Below, piece after piece: positions 7,940 through 16,065 of a stretch of 64,000 nt of DNA. This stretch comes from Acaudatibacter sp963835495 (GTDB lineage Bacteria; Pseudomonadota; Alphaproteobacteria; Caulobacterales; Caulobacteraceae), in the NCBI GenBank assembly GCA_963835495.1, contig CAWIFQ010000003.1, positions 1,736,001-1,800,000 on the forward strand, written 5' to 3'. The notes under the pieces were generated by a model that was not told the DNA's origin, did no database searches, and saw only the letters and a program-made list of their open reading frames with translations. A program made the translations under genes and the position numbers. How positions within the stretch are numbered: the stretch's first letter is position 1; every line of letters begins with the position of its first letter.

Positions 7940-8581
7940 ATGAAGCCACTGGTCATGGTTGGCGCCGGGCCGGGGTCGCTGCCCCGCATTGTCGCTGAAG
8001 CCGTCGCCGCGGGCGGCGCGCCGCTCGCCGGCTATCTGGACGTGGGCGATGATCCGCAGCCGCCGACGCCGCCGCTGAGACGCCTCGGCGACGAAGGCCG
8101 GCTCGACGATCCGAGCTTCCTGGATGCGTTCGAGCTCGTCGTGTCGGTGCAAGGCGCTGGGCGCCGCGCGCTGTTCGAGAAGATCCTGCAACGTGGCGGC
8201 GGCCTGCCGGTGGTTCGCCATCCGGCGGCGACGGTCTCGACCACGGCCACGATCGGCGTCGGCACGATCCTCTCGGCCGGCGTCATCGTCCAGTCGGACA
8301 CCCGGATCGGGCGCTTCTGCGTGCTCAACACCGCCTGCACGGTGGATCATGACAACATCGTGGGCGACGGTGTTTCGATCGCGCCGGGCGCTCATACCGC
8401 GGGCCGGGTCACCATCTGCGACGACGCCTTCATTGGGCTGGGCGCGGTGGTCATCAACGGCGTGACCGTGGGCCGCCGGGCGAACGACGGCGCCGGCGCC
8501 GTCGTCGTTCGCGACGTGCCCGACGGCGTCACCGTGGTCGGCAATCCGGCCCGGCCCCTGGCGCCGAAGTCCGCGACCTAG
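7940..8581 (+). CDS. NeuD/PglD-like hexapeptide-repeat acetyltransferase
   Basis: A 213-residue protein with the two-part plan of NeuD/PglD sugar O- or N-acetyltransferases. An N-terminal nucleotide-binding-like region (PLVMVGAGPGSLPRIVAEA) is followed from about residue 90 by a left-handed beta-helix of hexapeptide repeats. CTVDHDN carries the conserved His-Asp of the active site. The C terminus ends in the usual GNPARPLAPK. It would use acetyl-CoA to acetylate a sugar intermediate of a surface polysaccharide or glycan. It follows the LLM gene by 43 bases, but the two functions do not obviously connect. Confidence 0.8.
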   Translation: MKPLVMVGAGPGSLPRIVAEAVAAGGAPLAGYLDVGDDPQPPTPPLRRLGDEGRLDDPSFLDAFELVVSVQGAGRRALFEKILQRGGGLPVVRHPAATVSTTATIGVGTILSAGVIVQSDTRIGRFCVLNTACTVDHDNIVGDGVSIAPGAHTAGRVTICDDAFIGLGAVVINGVTVGRRANDGAGAVVVRDVPDGVTVVGNPARPLAPKSAT

Positions 8582-8620
8582 AAGCCTCGACGCGTCGGAA
8601 CGGCGATCCACCAACGAGGG

Positions 8621-8650
8621 TATTGACCGATTCAGTTACCGATAGTGATG
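8621..8650 (+). promoter_or_regulatory. Possible promoter/operator with TTGACC and repeated ACCGAT
   Basis: TTGACC is followed at once by ACCGAT, six bases and a second ACCGAT, then GATAGTGATG. The arrangement resembles regulated promoters that carry repressor half-sites, but the -10 element is weak and no sizeable gene follows. It stands before a 30-codon frame with a plausible ribosome site and the parS-like site. Confidence 0.3.
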
Positions 8651-8672
8651 TTTCTGGCCGAAAGGATCTCCC

Positions 8673-8762
8673 ATGCCCTGGCGCCGGACACATCGATCGG
8701 ATTTTAGAGGTTGGCGAGACGCGCCGCGCCACACACCAGGGACCGATATTATCGGGCGTTAG
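8673..8762 (+). CDS. Possible 29-residue peptide (very uncertain)
   Basis: An ATG preceded by AAAGGATCTCCC opens a 29-residue basic frame (MPWRRTHRSD...DIIGR). It lies downstream of a promoter-like sequence and ends just before the parS-like site. I recognise no family. It may be a remnant or chance frame; it is listed because it has both a promoter-like element and a ribosome site. Confidence 0.15.
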   Translation: MPWRRTHRSDFRGWRDAPRHTPGTDIIGR

Positions 8763-8779
8763 CGGTTTCACGTGAAACA
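8743..8779. promoter_or_regulatory. parS: parS-like ParB-binding site with adjacent palindrome
   Basis: Bases 8764-8779 match the 16-base bacterial chromosomal parS consensus (TGTTTCACGTGAAACA) at 15 of 16 positions. The only difference is G for the first T. The 14-base core 8765-8778 is a perfect palindrome. A 13-base palindrome (CCGATA-T-TATCGG, 8743-8755) lies 8 bases before it. In Caulobacterales parS sites cluster near the replication origin and near parAB, but neither parA-parB nor gidB is adjacent here. Intergenic placement supports a real site. Confidence 0.7.
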
Positions 8780-8836
8780 TTCCTGGTGGTGACGAGAGCC
8801 TGCAAACGCGCCGGGGCGATCCCGCTGGCGCTGCTC

Positions 8837-9915
8837 TCAGCCCTCCAGCGCCCCATGATCCAGCATGTGCGCCACGGACCCGCCGATCATCTGCAGGAAC
8901 ATCTCGTCGCCGCGGTCGGTCTGGGTGACGATCATCGAGGCGAAGAAGGCGGTGAGGAACAGCAGGTAGCCGCCCTGGCCGTAGTGGCGCTTGAGGTCGG
9001 CTATGCCGTAGCCGCAGACACCGTGCTGCTGCAGCGTCGCGAGGTAGAGCGCGAGGAACTCCGGCTCGTGCACGCGGCGGACGTCCGGGGCCAAGGCGCC
9101 GGCGAGGAAGTAGGCGAGGTCGGTCGGGCCGGCGCCGTAGGCGAACGACTGCCAGTCCAGCACCGTCAGCGGATAGCCGCCCTGCGGGCGCTGCCGAACA
9201 TCATGTTGTCGGGCCGGTAGTCGTTGTGGGTCAGGCAGCGCGGGCCGTCGTGCTGCTGGGCGATGTCGGCGAAACGCGCGGTCAGCCGCTCCCCGGCGTC
9301 GATCCAATCGGGTCGCAGGCGCGGGCCGTAGCGCTGCTTGAACCCTTGCCAGAGGTTGGCGACCGCCCCCGGGGTCGCGGCGCTGGGCGGCGCGGCCTTG
9401 GTGTTCGAGACCCAGGGCAGTTCGTCGAGGCCTTCGTCGCCCCAATGCGAGGCGTGCAGCTTGGCCGCCTCGATCACCGCCAGCCGGGCCTGCTCCAGGG
9501 TGACGCCCCGCAGCTGGTCGCCCTGCTCGGCCGGCGCCAGGTCCTCCATCATCAGCACGAACTCGCTGGTGGCCTCGTCGACGTCGGTGAAGTAGCAGCG
9601 CGGGGTATGGATCAGCGCGGTGGGCGCCAGCTGCTGGTAGAAGCGCACCTCGCGCAGATAGTTGCCGAGCGCGACGCCGGTGGCGCGGCTCTCCTCGCCG
9701 GCCGACGGGAACTTGCCGACCAGCGACGCTGGCGCATCGTCGCCGCGGCGGGCGTAGTCGAGCCGAAAGCGGACGCTATCGCCGATCTGGCCGGTGCCGA
9801 CGTTGGCCGCGGTGAAGCTCTTCACCAGCGCATCGACGCCGCCCTGCTGCAGCACCCCGGTCAGCCAGGCCGCATCGATCGCCCCAGGGCGGCGGATGTC
9901 GGGCCGCAGGCTCAT
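8837..9915 (-). pseudogene. Aminoglycoside/choline-kinase-like phosphotransferase, frame broken once
   Basis: A phosphotransferase-family (APH/ecdysteroid-kinase-like) protein of about 359 residues in two frames. The first part (from ATG 9915) contains the kinase catalytic segment LTHNDYRPDNMMFGS. The second carries VLDWQSFAYGAGPTDLAYFL, the metal-binding DxD-like region. The frames join near 9187, where the loss of one base (probably a C in a C/G run) would account for the break. Its ATG overlaps the stop of the SnoaL-like gene (ATGA), so it is the third gene of an operon with a flavin monooxygenase. It would phosphorylate a hydroxyl of an unknown small molecule. The break may be a sequence error. 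Confidence 0.8.
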
Positions 9916-10265
9916 GCGCCCAACTGATGCACATAGACCTCGTTGAGCGCGATCCGGTCGCCGTCCAGGATCACCAGGTCGAAGCCCCGCATCCGGCCGA
10001 CGCCGGCCATCTCGCAGTACCAGCGACCGCAGAAGCCGCCGGGGATCGGCCAGACCTCGTCCGGCGTGTAGGTCATGGCCGGCGTCGCGCCGAAAAGGCC
10101 GGTGAGATAGGCGCCGAGCGCCGCGTGTCCGGTGAGGCCGGCCGCGGTCTGGGCGTCCTTGTAGACGCAGTCCTCGGCGTAGAACCGCAGCAGGCGCGGC
10201 ACGTCCTTGTCGGTCCAGGCCTGCAGCCAGTCGGCGTTGTAACGGGTGATCTCTTCCAGGTTCAT
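9912..10265 (-). CDS. SnoaL-like/NTF2-fold small protein
   Basis: A 117-residue protein with the NTF2-like fold signature: MNLEEITRYNADWLQAWTDKD, LLRFYAEDCVYKD, GHAALGAYLTGLF and a C-terminal strand region GRWYCEMAGVG. Such proteins include polyketide cyclases, isomerases and dehydratases. It lies 12 bases after the FAD monooxygenase gene and overlaps the phosphotransferase start, so all three are probably one operon modifying the same small molecule. The reaction itself cannot be named. Confidence 0.8.
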   Translation of the reverse strand: MNLEEITRYNADWLQAWTDKDVPRLLRFYAEDCVYKDAQTAAGLTGHAALGAYLTGLFGATPAMTYTPDEVWPIPGGFCGRWYCEMAGVGRMRGFDLVILDGDRIALNEVYVHQLGA

Positions 10266-10277
10266 GGCGGCGGCCTC

Positions 10278-11510
10278 TCAGGCGCCCAGGACGCGGGCGC
10301 GGTGTTCCTCGGTGAACATCTCGGGCGGCAACGCCTCGGGACCCGCCATGACCGCGAAGCCGTGCGCGCGCAGGCTGGGATCGGTCGCGGATTTCTCGAA
10401 GATCCGCCGCCGTCGCGCCTTGGCCGTTTCGCCGAATTCCATGTCGATGGCCGCCTGCAGACTGGCCGCGAAGCGCAGCCGCCGCATCCGCTCGGCGCGC
10501 TCCTCGGCGTAGCTGGCGAACGACAACGCGGCCCAGTCGTCGTCGCCCAGCAACAGCTCGGAGACGATGCGCACGTCGCGATAGGTGATCGAAAGGCCAA
10601 GGCCGACGATCGGGTCGTTCCAGCCGGCGGCGTCGCCCACCAGCACCACACCTTTGGCGAACGGCTGGTCGGTCCAGGAGTCGTTGTTGAAATAGCTGAA
10701 CAGCGGTCCGGCGGGATGGCCGGCGACGAGATGGCGGTTGTCGGGGCTGCAGCTCATGGCGAAGGCGTCGAGGAACCGGCGCGCGCCGTCCGGACCCCGG
10801 AAGCGCTGGTTCTGCTCCAGCGCGTAGCCGCCGTAGACCCGCACCCGCCCGCCGCCCTGCGGGAACGCCAGGAAGCCGAAATCGCCCTCGGTGCCGATGG
10901 CCTGCACGTCGTCGGCCCAGCCCTCGGCGCCGTCGACCAGCAGGCCGCCGAACCAGTGGTGGGGCTTGTCCTGATGCAGCGCGATCCCGGCCGCCTCGCG
11001 CACCTGCGAGGTGCGCCCGTCGGCGCCGACCAGCAGCCGGCAGCTGGCCTGGAACGTCTGGCCATCGAGCTCGTAGGTCGCGCCAGGCGCATCGCCGACG
11101 GCGACCGAGACCACGTTGACGCCGCGCAGCGCCGCGGCGCCGGCCGCAGCCGCGGCGTCGAACAAGGTCTGGCAGTGCACCGGGTGGCGCAGGCAGAGCG
11201 GCCCCGGCACGCCGGGCATGAACGCGCCCAGCGGCAGCGCCGATGCCTCGGCCGCGGCCGGTTCGAGCGTCTCGTCGTAGGTGATGTGGCGGGTGATGTG
11301 GTGGCCGCCGGCGCTCATCAGCAGATCGTACAGGCCGACGCGTTTCACCTCGGCCACGCCCCAAGGCGCGATCCACTCGCCGCGCACCTTGTCCTCGAAG
11401 ACCAGCGACTGCTCCAGCAGCAGCACCGACTTGCCGGCCCGCGCCATCACGGTCGCCAGGGCCGAGCCGCCGATGCCGCCGCCGACAATGATAAGGTCGT
11501 ATTCCTGCAC
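10278..11510 (-). CDS. FAD-dependent monooxygenase (PHBH/UbiH-like)
   Basis: A 410-residue group-A flavin monooxygenase. It shows the N-terminal dinucleotide motif YDLIIVGGGIGGS, the middle GADGRTSQVREAAG (DG motif) and the late VLVGDAAGWNDPIVGLGLS (GD motif binding the FAD ribityl chain). I place the start at the GTG at 11508-11510, directly before the FAD motif. The longer frame upstream adds about 30 unrelated residues. The enzyme would use NAD(P)H and oxygen to hydroxylate a cyclic or aromatic substrate. It leads an operon with the SnoaL-like and phosphotransferase genes. Confidence 0.85.
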   Translation of the reverse strand: MQEYDLIIVGGGIGGSALATVMARAGKSVLLLEQSLVFEDKVRGEWIAPWGVAEVKRVGLYDLLMSAGGHHITRHITYDETLEPAAAEASALPLGAFMPGVPGPLCLRHPVHCQTLFDAAAAAGAAALRGVNVVSVAVGDAPGATYELDGQTFQASCRLLVGADGRTSQVREAAGIALHQDKPHHWFGGLLVDGAEGWADDVQAIGTEGDFGFLAFPQGGGRVRVYGGYALEQNQRFRGPDGARRFLDAFAMSCSPDNRHLVAGHPAGPLFSYFNNDSWTDQPFAKGVVLVGDAAGWNDPIVGLGLSITYRDVRIVSELLLGDDDWAALSFASYAEERAERMRRLRFAASLQAAIDMEFGETAKARRRRIFEKSATDPSLRAHGFAVMAGPEALPPEMFTEEHRARVLGA

Positions 11511-11698
11511 GCGCCGGGCCCTCCGCTCGGATCGTCTGGTCGCCGTTCTTCGCGGCAGGTCCGATCCGGTCCACGAACAGGAGACGACGCGCGCTGTCAA
11601 ACGGGCCGCCGGCGCGCTCGCGCTATGGGATCAGCTTCAGCTCTCGTACGTTCGGCTCGTGCCCGCCGGCGTGGCGACGGCGCGACGAGGAAGATGCG

Positions 11699-12283
11699 AT
11701 GAGCGATGCGACAAGGCCGGTGACCCGCGAACAGGCCGAGGCGGCCGTGCGGGTGCTGATCCAGTGGGCGGGGGACGATCCCAACCGCGAGGGGCTGGCC
11801 GAGACGCCGGCGCGCGTGGTGCGCTCGTACGAGGAGCTGTTCGCCGGCTATCGCGCCGACCCGCGCGACTATCTGCAGCGCACGTTCGAGGAGGTCGGCG
11901 GCTATGACGAGCTGGTGGTGCTGACCGACATTCCGGTGGTCAGCTTCTGCGAGCATCACATGCTGCCGTTCCTGGGCCGCGCCGCGGTGGGCTACCTGCC
12001 GGACAGGCGCGTGGTCGGGATTTCCAAGCTCACCCGCGTGGTGCAGGGCTTCGCCCGGCGGCTGCAGATCCAGGAGAAGCTGACGGCCGAGATCGCCGAG
12101 GCGATCTGCGAGGTGCTGCAGCCGCGCGGCGTCGGGGTGGTGATCAAGTCGGAGCACAGCTGCATGACCATGCGCGGCGTCAACACCCCGGGCTCCGCGC
12201 TGACCACCAGCACGCTGCTGGGCGTGGTCCGGGACGATCCTCGCACGCGGCAGGAATTCCTGCAGTATGTGCGCGGCGGCTAG
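11699..12283 (+). CDS. folE: GTP cyclohydrolase I
   Basis: A 194-residue type I GTP cyclohydrolase. It makes dihydroneopterin triphosphate from GTP, the first step toward folate. Signature segments are DPNREGLAETPARV, VVSFCEHHMLPF (zinc ligand Cys and catalytic His region), YLPDRRVVGISKL and SEHSCMTMRGV (second zinc cysteine). Length and order match the family. It is followed 25 bases later by a GreA/B-like gene. folD, another folate gene, lies at about 50 kb but is not linked. Confidence 0.95.
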   Translation: MSDATRPVTREQAEAAVRVLIQWAGDDPNREGLAETPARVVRSYEELFAGYRADPRDYLQRTFEEVGGYDELVVLTDIPVVSFCEHHMLPFLGRAAVGYLPDRRVVGISKLTRVVQGFARRLQIQEKLTAEIAEAICEVLQPRGVGVVIKSEHSCMTMRGVNTPGSALTTSTLLGVVRDDPRTRQEFLQYVRGG

Positions 12284-12308
12284 CACTTCCGCCCACGGAG
12301 TTTCACCG

Positions 12309-12788
12309 ATGTCCGTCGCCTTCACCCGCGAGGAAGACCTCGAATTCCGCGCCGCCGACCTGCCCGACCGGCCGATCTCGCCGCACCCGAACCTGGTGAC
12401 GGCCAGCGGCCTGGCGGCGATCGAACAGGCGTTGGCGGAGGCGAACGCGGCCTATGCGGCCGCCCGCGGCGCCGGCGACATCAGCACCGATCGCACGCCG
12501 ATGGCCCGCGCGACGCGCGACCTGCGCTACTGGTCTGCCCGGCGGGCCACGGCCCAGCTGTCGGAGCCGGAACCCGTCGCCGGCCAGGTCCAGTTCGGCC
12601 GCACGGTCGAGGTCGAGCGCGAGGACGGCCGCCGCCAGGCGTTCCGCATCGTCGGCGAGGACGAGGCGGACCCGGCCGCGGGCCGCATCTCCTACGTCTC
12701 GCCGCTGGCGCGGGCGCTGATGGGCCGGGAGGTCGGCGACGTCGTCAACCTCGGCGGCGGCGAGGTGGAAGTGCTGGGCGTGCGCTAG
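12309..12788 (+). CDS. GreA/GreB-family transcription elongation factor-like protein
   Basis: A 159-residue protein. The N-terminal half has the helical region of Gre factors. The C-terminal half is the GreA/GreB FKBP-like domain (VQFGRTVEVEREDGR, RIVGEDEADPAAGRISYVSPLARALMGREVGDVVNL). The classical acidic tip of the N-terminal coiled coil is not obvious, so it may be a divergent family member rather than a true transcript-cleavage factor. I chose ATG 12309 (MSVAFTREED) with upstream GGAG; the longer frame reads into the folE end. It ends before a REP-like element. Confidence 0.8.
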   Translation: MSVAFTREEDLEFRAADLPDRPISPHPNLVTASGLAAIEQALAEANAAYAAARGAGDISTDRTPMARATRDLRYWSARRATAQLSEPEPVAGQVQFGRTVEVEREDGRRQAFRIVGEDEADPAAGRISYVSPLARALMGREVGDVVNLGGGEVEVLGVR

Positions 12789-12821
12789 AGCCGGCTTAAG
12801 TCAGCTGGACCGACCTCCCAC

Positions 12822-12925
12822 CACGTCATGGCCGAGCATGTCTCGGCCACCCATGAACACGACTGGGGACGGTGTTCATGGATTGCCGACACTCCGCGCT
12901 TCGCGCTCCGGCCGGCAATGACGTG
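12822..12925. repeat. REP-like palindromic element with 8-bp terminal inverted repeats
   Basis: The element begins CACGTCAT and ends ATGACGTG, a perfect 8-bp terminal inverted repeat. Inside are three nested hairpins: TGGCCGAG/CTCGGCCA with a 5-base loop, a 10-bp stem around CCATGAACAC/GTGTTCATGG, and ATTGCCG/CGGCAAT. The opening section closely matches the element at 20081-20168. It lies between two convergent genes and may also stop transcription from both sides. Confidence 0.75.
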
Positions 12926-12944
12926 ATTTGGGAAATCCGAGCGA

Positions 12945-14264
12945 TCAGGCAAGCGCCGGCGCAGTCGCCTCGCCGATCAGCCGCGCCCGGCGGCGCGCCG
13001 ACAGCACGATCGCCGCGGCTATCAGGAACGGGACCGGCAGCAGGGTGAGGCCAAGGTGGAAGCTGCCGGTCTGGTCCCTGGCCAGGCCCCACAGCGACGG
13101 AAACACGAACGAGCCGAACTGGCCGACCGAGTTGATCGCCGCGATGCTGGCCGCCGAGGTGCTGGGCTGGATCGCCTCGCCCGGCGCTAGCCAGATCACC
13201 GGGCTGATCGCCATGTTGCTCATCACCGCCACGAAATAGGCGACGACGACGATCGCCGGCGAGGCGGTGAGGCTCATGACGCCGTAGGCGAGCGCCAGCG
13301 TCGCCAGCGGCGCGACCAGGTGGATGTAGCGTTCGCCGCGCCGGTCCGAGGCCCAGCCGTTCAACAGCATCGCCGCCGCGCCGAGCAGGCCCGCCACCGC
13401 CATGAGATAGCCGACCTTGGTCGCGCCGAGGTGGGTGACGCCGTCCAGGAACGTGGGCGCGGACAGATTGAAGGCGTAGAGCGGCCCCAGGAACAGGAAG
13501 TTCACCGCCGCGAAGCGCAGCACCACCGGGTCGAGCAGGGCGCGCAGCACCCCATGGCCCCGCTCCAGCCCCGGCTTCGCCCGCTCTTCGGCCAGCCGCG
13601 AGACGATCCAGCCCTGCTCCTGCGCGGTGAGCCAGCGCGCCTCCTGCGGCTTGTCCGGCACCAGGAACAGGACCGCGACGCCCAGCAGCACCGCCGGCAG
13701 TCCCTCGGCCAGGAACAGCCACTGCCAGCCGGCCAGGCCCAGCCTGCCCTGCAGATCCAGCAGAGCGCCGGCGACGACGCCCATGACCACCGTGCTCAGC
13801 GGCACGGCGACGTAGAACCGGCTGATCGCCCGGCCCCGCTGCGCCGTCGGAAACCACTGCGAGAGGTAGTAGATCACGCCAGGAAAGAACCCGGCCTCCG
13901 CCGCGCCGAGCAGCAGCCGCATGATGTAGAACTGCATCGGCGTCTTCACGAACAGCATGCCGGCCGCGAGCACGCCCCAGGTCAGCATGATCCGCGAGAT
14001 CCAGCGCCGCGCGCCGAAGCGCACCAGCAGCAGGTTCGAGGGCACCTCCAGCAGCGAATAGGTGAGGAAGAACAGCCCCGCGCCCAGCCCGTAGACCGCG
14101 GCCCCGAAGTGCAGGTCGCGGTTCATCTGCAGCGCCGCGAAGCTGATGTTGACGCGGTCGATGTAGGCGACGCCATAGCCGAGGGCGATCAGCGGCAGCA
14201 GCCGCCACGAGGCCTTGGCGAGCGCCGATCTGCCGACGGTGAGTTCGTTCGCGTCGGCTGCCAT
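12945..14264 (-). CDS. MFS transporter, anion:cation symporter (phthalate/sugar-acid permease) type
   Basis: A protein of about 439 residues with 12 predicted membrane helices in the inner membrane. Family marks are ALGYGVAYIDRVNISFAALQMN at the N terminus, RFGARRWI between helices 2 and 3, and WFPTAQRGRAISRFYVAVPLS, all typical of the ACS family that imports organic acids such as phthalate, glucarate, galactonate or 4-hydroxyphenylacetate. I chose ATG 14264; another ATG at 14288 adds eight residues. The substrate is not determined. It diverges from a small monooxygenase gene. Confidence 0.85.
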   Translation of the reverse strand: MAADANELTVGRSALAKASWRLLPLIALGYGVAYIDRVNISFAALQMNRDLHFGAAVYGLGAGLFFLTYSLLEVPSNLLLVRFGARRWISRIMLTWGVLAAGMLFVKTPMQFYIMRLLLGAAEAGFFPGVIYYLSQWFPTAQRGRAISRFYVAVPLSTVVMGVVAGALLDLQGRLGLAGWQWLFLAEGLPAVLLGVAVLFLVPDKPQEARWLTAQEQGWIVSRLAEERAKPGLERGHGVLRALLDPVVLRFAAVNFLFLGPLYAFNLSAPTFLDGVTHLGATKVGYLMAVAGLLGAAAMLLNGWASDRRGERYIHLVAPLATLALAYGVMSLTASPAIVVVAYFVAVMSNMAISPVIWLAPGEAIQPSTSAASIAAINSVGQFGSFVFPSLWGLARDQTGSFHLGLTLLPVPFLIAAAIVLSARRRARLIGEATAPALA

Positions 14265-14438
14265 CGGCCCCGCTGTGGCATGATCCATTGCGGCGCGAGC
14301 TTCGCCGCAAGGCGCCCGGCGCGCCAAGCGTTTTGTTCGCGGCCGGCGGGCCTGCGCGCGGCGCGGTCGGAAAATGGGGCGACAGGACCGCCCTGCCCCG
14401 CTTACGACAACCGCGCCCACGACGAGGAGAGACTGAGA

Positions 14439-14729
14439 ATGGCGATCCGGCTGATCATCACCCTGAACGCGGCCAGCGGCAAAGGCGGCGAGTTCCTGCA
14501 GGCGCTCAGGGGTCGGTGCGAGGAGGTGATGACCGAACCTGGCTGCGAACAGTTCGAGGTGTTCCAGAGCGCCCTCGACCCGGACAAGCTGATCCTGCTG
14601 GAACTCTGGTCGGATCAGGCGGCGCTCGACGCCCACGCCAAGATGAACGCCACCCGCGCGCCGCTCCCAGGCGGCCTGCGCGGCCCGCCGGGCGGCCGCG
14701 AGGACTACGCGTACAACAAGACCAGCTAG
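14439..14729 (+). CDS. Antibiotic-biosynthesis-monooxygenase (ABM) domain protein
   Basis: A 96-residue single-domain ABM protein (ferredoxin-like dimer fold). It shows IRLIITLNAASGKGGEFLQAL, CEQFEVFQSALDPDKLILLELWSDQAALDAH, the usual features of YgiN-type putative quinol monooxygenases. The C terminus is a glycine/proline-rich tail rather than the common short end. The start follows GACGAGGAGAGACTGAGA. It is divergent from the MFS transporter and convergent with the epimerase/DoxX gene. Confidence 0.85.
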   Translation: MAIRLIITLNAASGKGGEFLQALRGRCEEVMTEPGCEQFEVFQSALDPDKLILLELWSDQAALDAHAKMNATRAPLPGGLRGPPGGREDYAYNKTS

Positions 14730-14739
14730 CGGCGGGTCA

Positions 14740-16065
14740 TCAGCGCTCCGGCAGGATCGCCAGTGCGACCAGCATCAGCGCCAGGACCGGCCCGACCTTC
14801 ACCAACGGGCCGAGCGGATCGACCCAGAGGTCCGGCGCGATCGCCGAGGCCGCCGCGATGTAGCCGAACGCCAGCCCGAGGCCGCCAAGCAGCGCAGTAC
14901 GGCAACTGCGGCGGAACGCGATGCCGAGGCCGACGGCCACGTCCAAGAGCGCTGTCGACAGGGTGAGGCCCATCGCCCAGCCTGGCGCCACCGACCGCGC
15001 CGTCAGCGCCGCGACCGCCGATTGGTAGCCGGGCCCAAGGGCGACGGCGCCCGAGATCAGCCAGAACAGGGCCAGCACCGCGAGGATCAGCGGCTTGGCG
15101 AGGTAGAGGCGGCCAAACCAAGCTTCCTGCACGCTCGCCGGAACCGCCGCCAGCGCCGCCGCCAGCGTGGCCGGTTCGACGCCGGTGGCGCCGATCCAGC
15201 CCGACGGGTCCCCCGAGACTCCGCGCCTCAACTCCTTCAGCGCGGTGCTGCGGATCGGCGGCGACCAGCCAAGCCAGGCGGCGGCATCGCCGGCCATCGC
15301 GCCCAGTCCCAGCAGCCAGGCCGGCAGACGCGCCACGGGCCGTGCTCCGCCGAGGCGAGACCGGAACGCGGCGATAACCTCGCCCACGGTCGACCCATGT
15401 CGCGCCATCACGTCCCAGATGCAGCCGCCCGCCCAACCTTCCCGCCAAAGCCCAACCGCCGCCTTCACCGTCGCGGCGATATCGTCGAGCGCAGTGACCG
15501 CGAACGGCCGGCCTTCGGTCGCCGCATCGAGCGAGATGGGCAGCGCGGCCAGCGCGCGCAGCAGGGCGCTGCCGCCGAAGGCCACAGGCGCGATCACGAA
15601 GCCGGGGCGCAGGATGGCGTAGGCAAGACCCGACGCGGAGATTACGGCCTCCGCCTCGCGCTTGGAGCGGCTGAACGCGGTCTCGTCGGCGCCGGCGCCG
15701 GGGATCGAGACGTGCAGCAGCAGCATCGGCCGCGGCTGCGCCTTCAGCGCGGCGACCAGGCGGGCGGCGAAGCCGGCGTGCACGTCGCCGGTTCGGCCCC
15801 GCGGCCCGTCCTGCAACACGCCGACGCAGTTGAGCACGACGTCGACCTCGCGTTCAGCGAACAGCTGCGCCAGGTGATCGGCATCGAAGGCGACGAACGG
15901 TGCTTCCACGGCCGCGTCGCCGAAGGCTGCGGACTGCGCCGGCGTGAAGCGTCGCGCCACCGCCACGACGGGCATTCCGCCGCGGATCAGCGTCTCGGCG
16001 ACGCCTTGGCCGATCAGCCCGGAGGCGCCCAGCACCGCGATCCTCGGGGGCCTGGTCAGGTCCAT
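14740..16065 (-). CDS. NAD(P)-binding epimerase-like protein fused to a DoxX-like membrane domain
   Basis: A 441-residue two-part protein. Residues 1 to about 290 are an atypical short-chain dehydrogenase/NAD(P)H-binding domain: RIAVLGASGLIGQGVAETL is the Rossmann motif, followed by DVVLNCVGVLQ, SRSKREAEAV and LRPGFVIAP. From about 300 to the end come four hydrophobic helices of the DoxX-like family. It is therefore probably an inner-membrane oxidoreductase. It overlaps the upstream DUF2269 gene by ten bases, so the two are coupled. Natural fusions of this type occur in proteobacteria; the substrate is unknown. Confidence 0.8.
   Translation of the reverse strand: MDLTRPPRIAVLGASGLIGQGVAETLIRGGMPVVAVARRFTPAQSAAFGDAAVEAPFVAFDADHLAQLFAEREVDVVLNCVGVLQDGPRGRTGDVHAGFAARLVAALKAQPRPMLLLHVSIPGAGADETAFSRSKREAEAVISASGLAYAILRPGFVIAPVAFGGSALLRALAALPISLDAATEGRPFAVTALDDIAATVKAAVGLWREGWAGGCIWDVMARHGSTVGEVIAAFRSRLGGARPVARLPAWLLGLGAMAGDAAAWLGWSPPIRSTALKELRRGVSGDPSGWIGATGVEPATLAAALAAVPASVQEAWFGRLYLAKPLILAVLALFWLISGAVALGPGYQSAVAALTARSVAPGWAMGLTLSTALLDVAVGLGIAFRRSCRTALLGGLGLAFGYIAAASAIAPDLWVDPLGPLVKVGPVLALMLVALAILPER

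Noticed and set aside
8529..8780. Minus-strand frame starting MFHVK, reminiscent of the gidB (rsmG) N terminus
   Set aside because: The MFHVK start is simply the translation of the parS palindrome. The rest has no methyltransferase motif and runs antisense over the acetyltransferase end.
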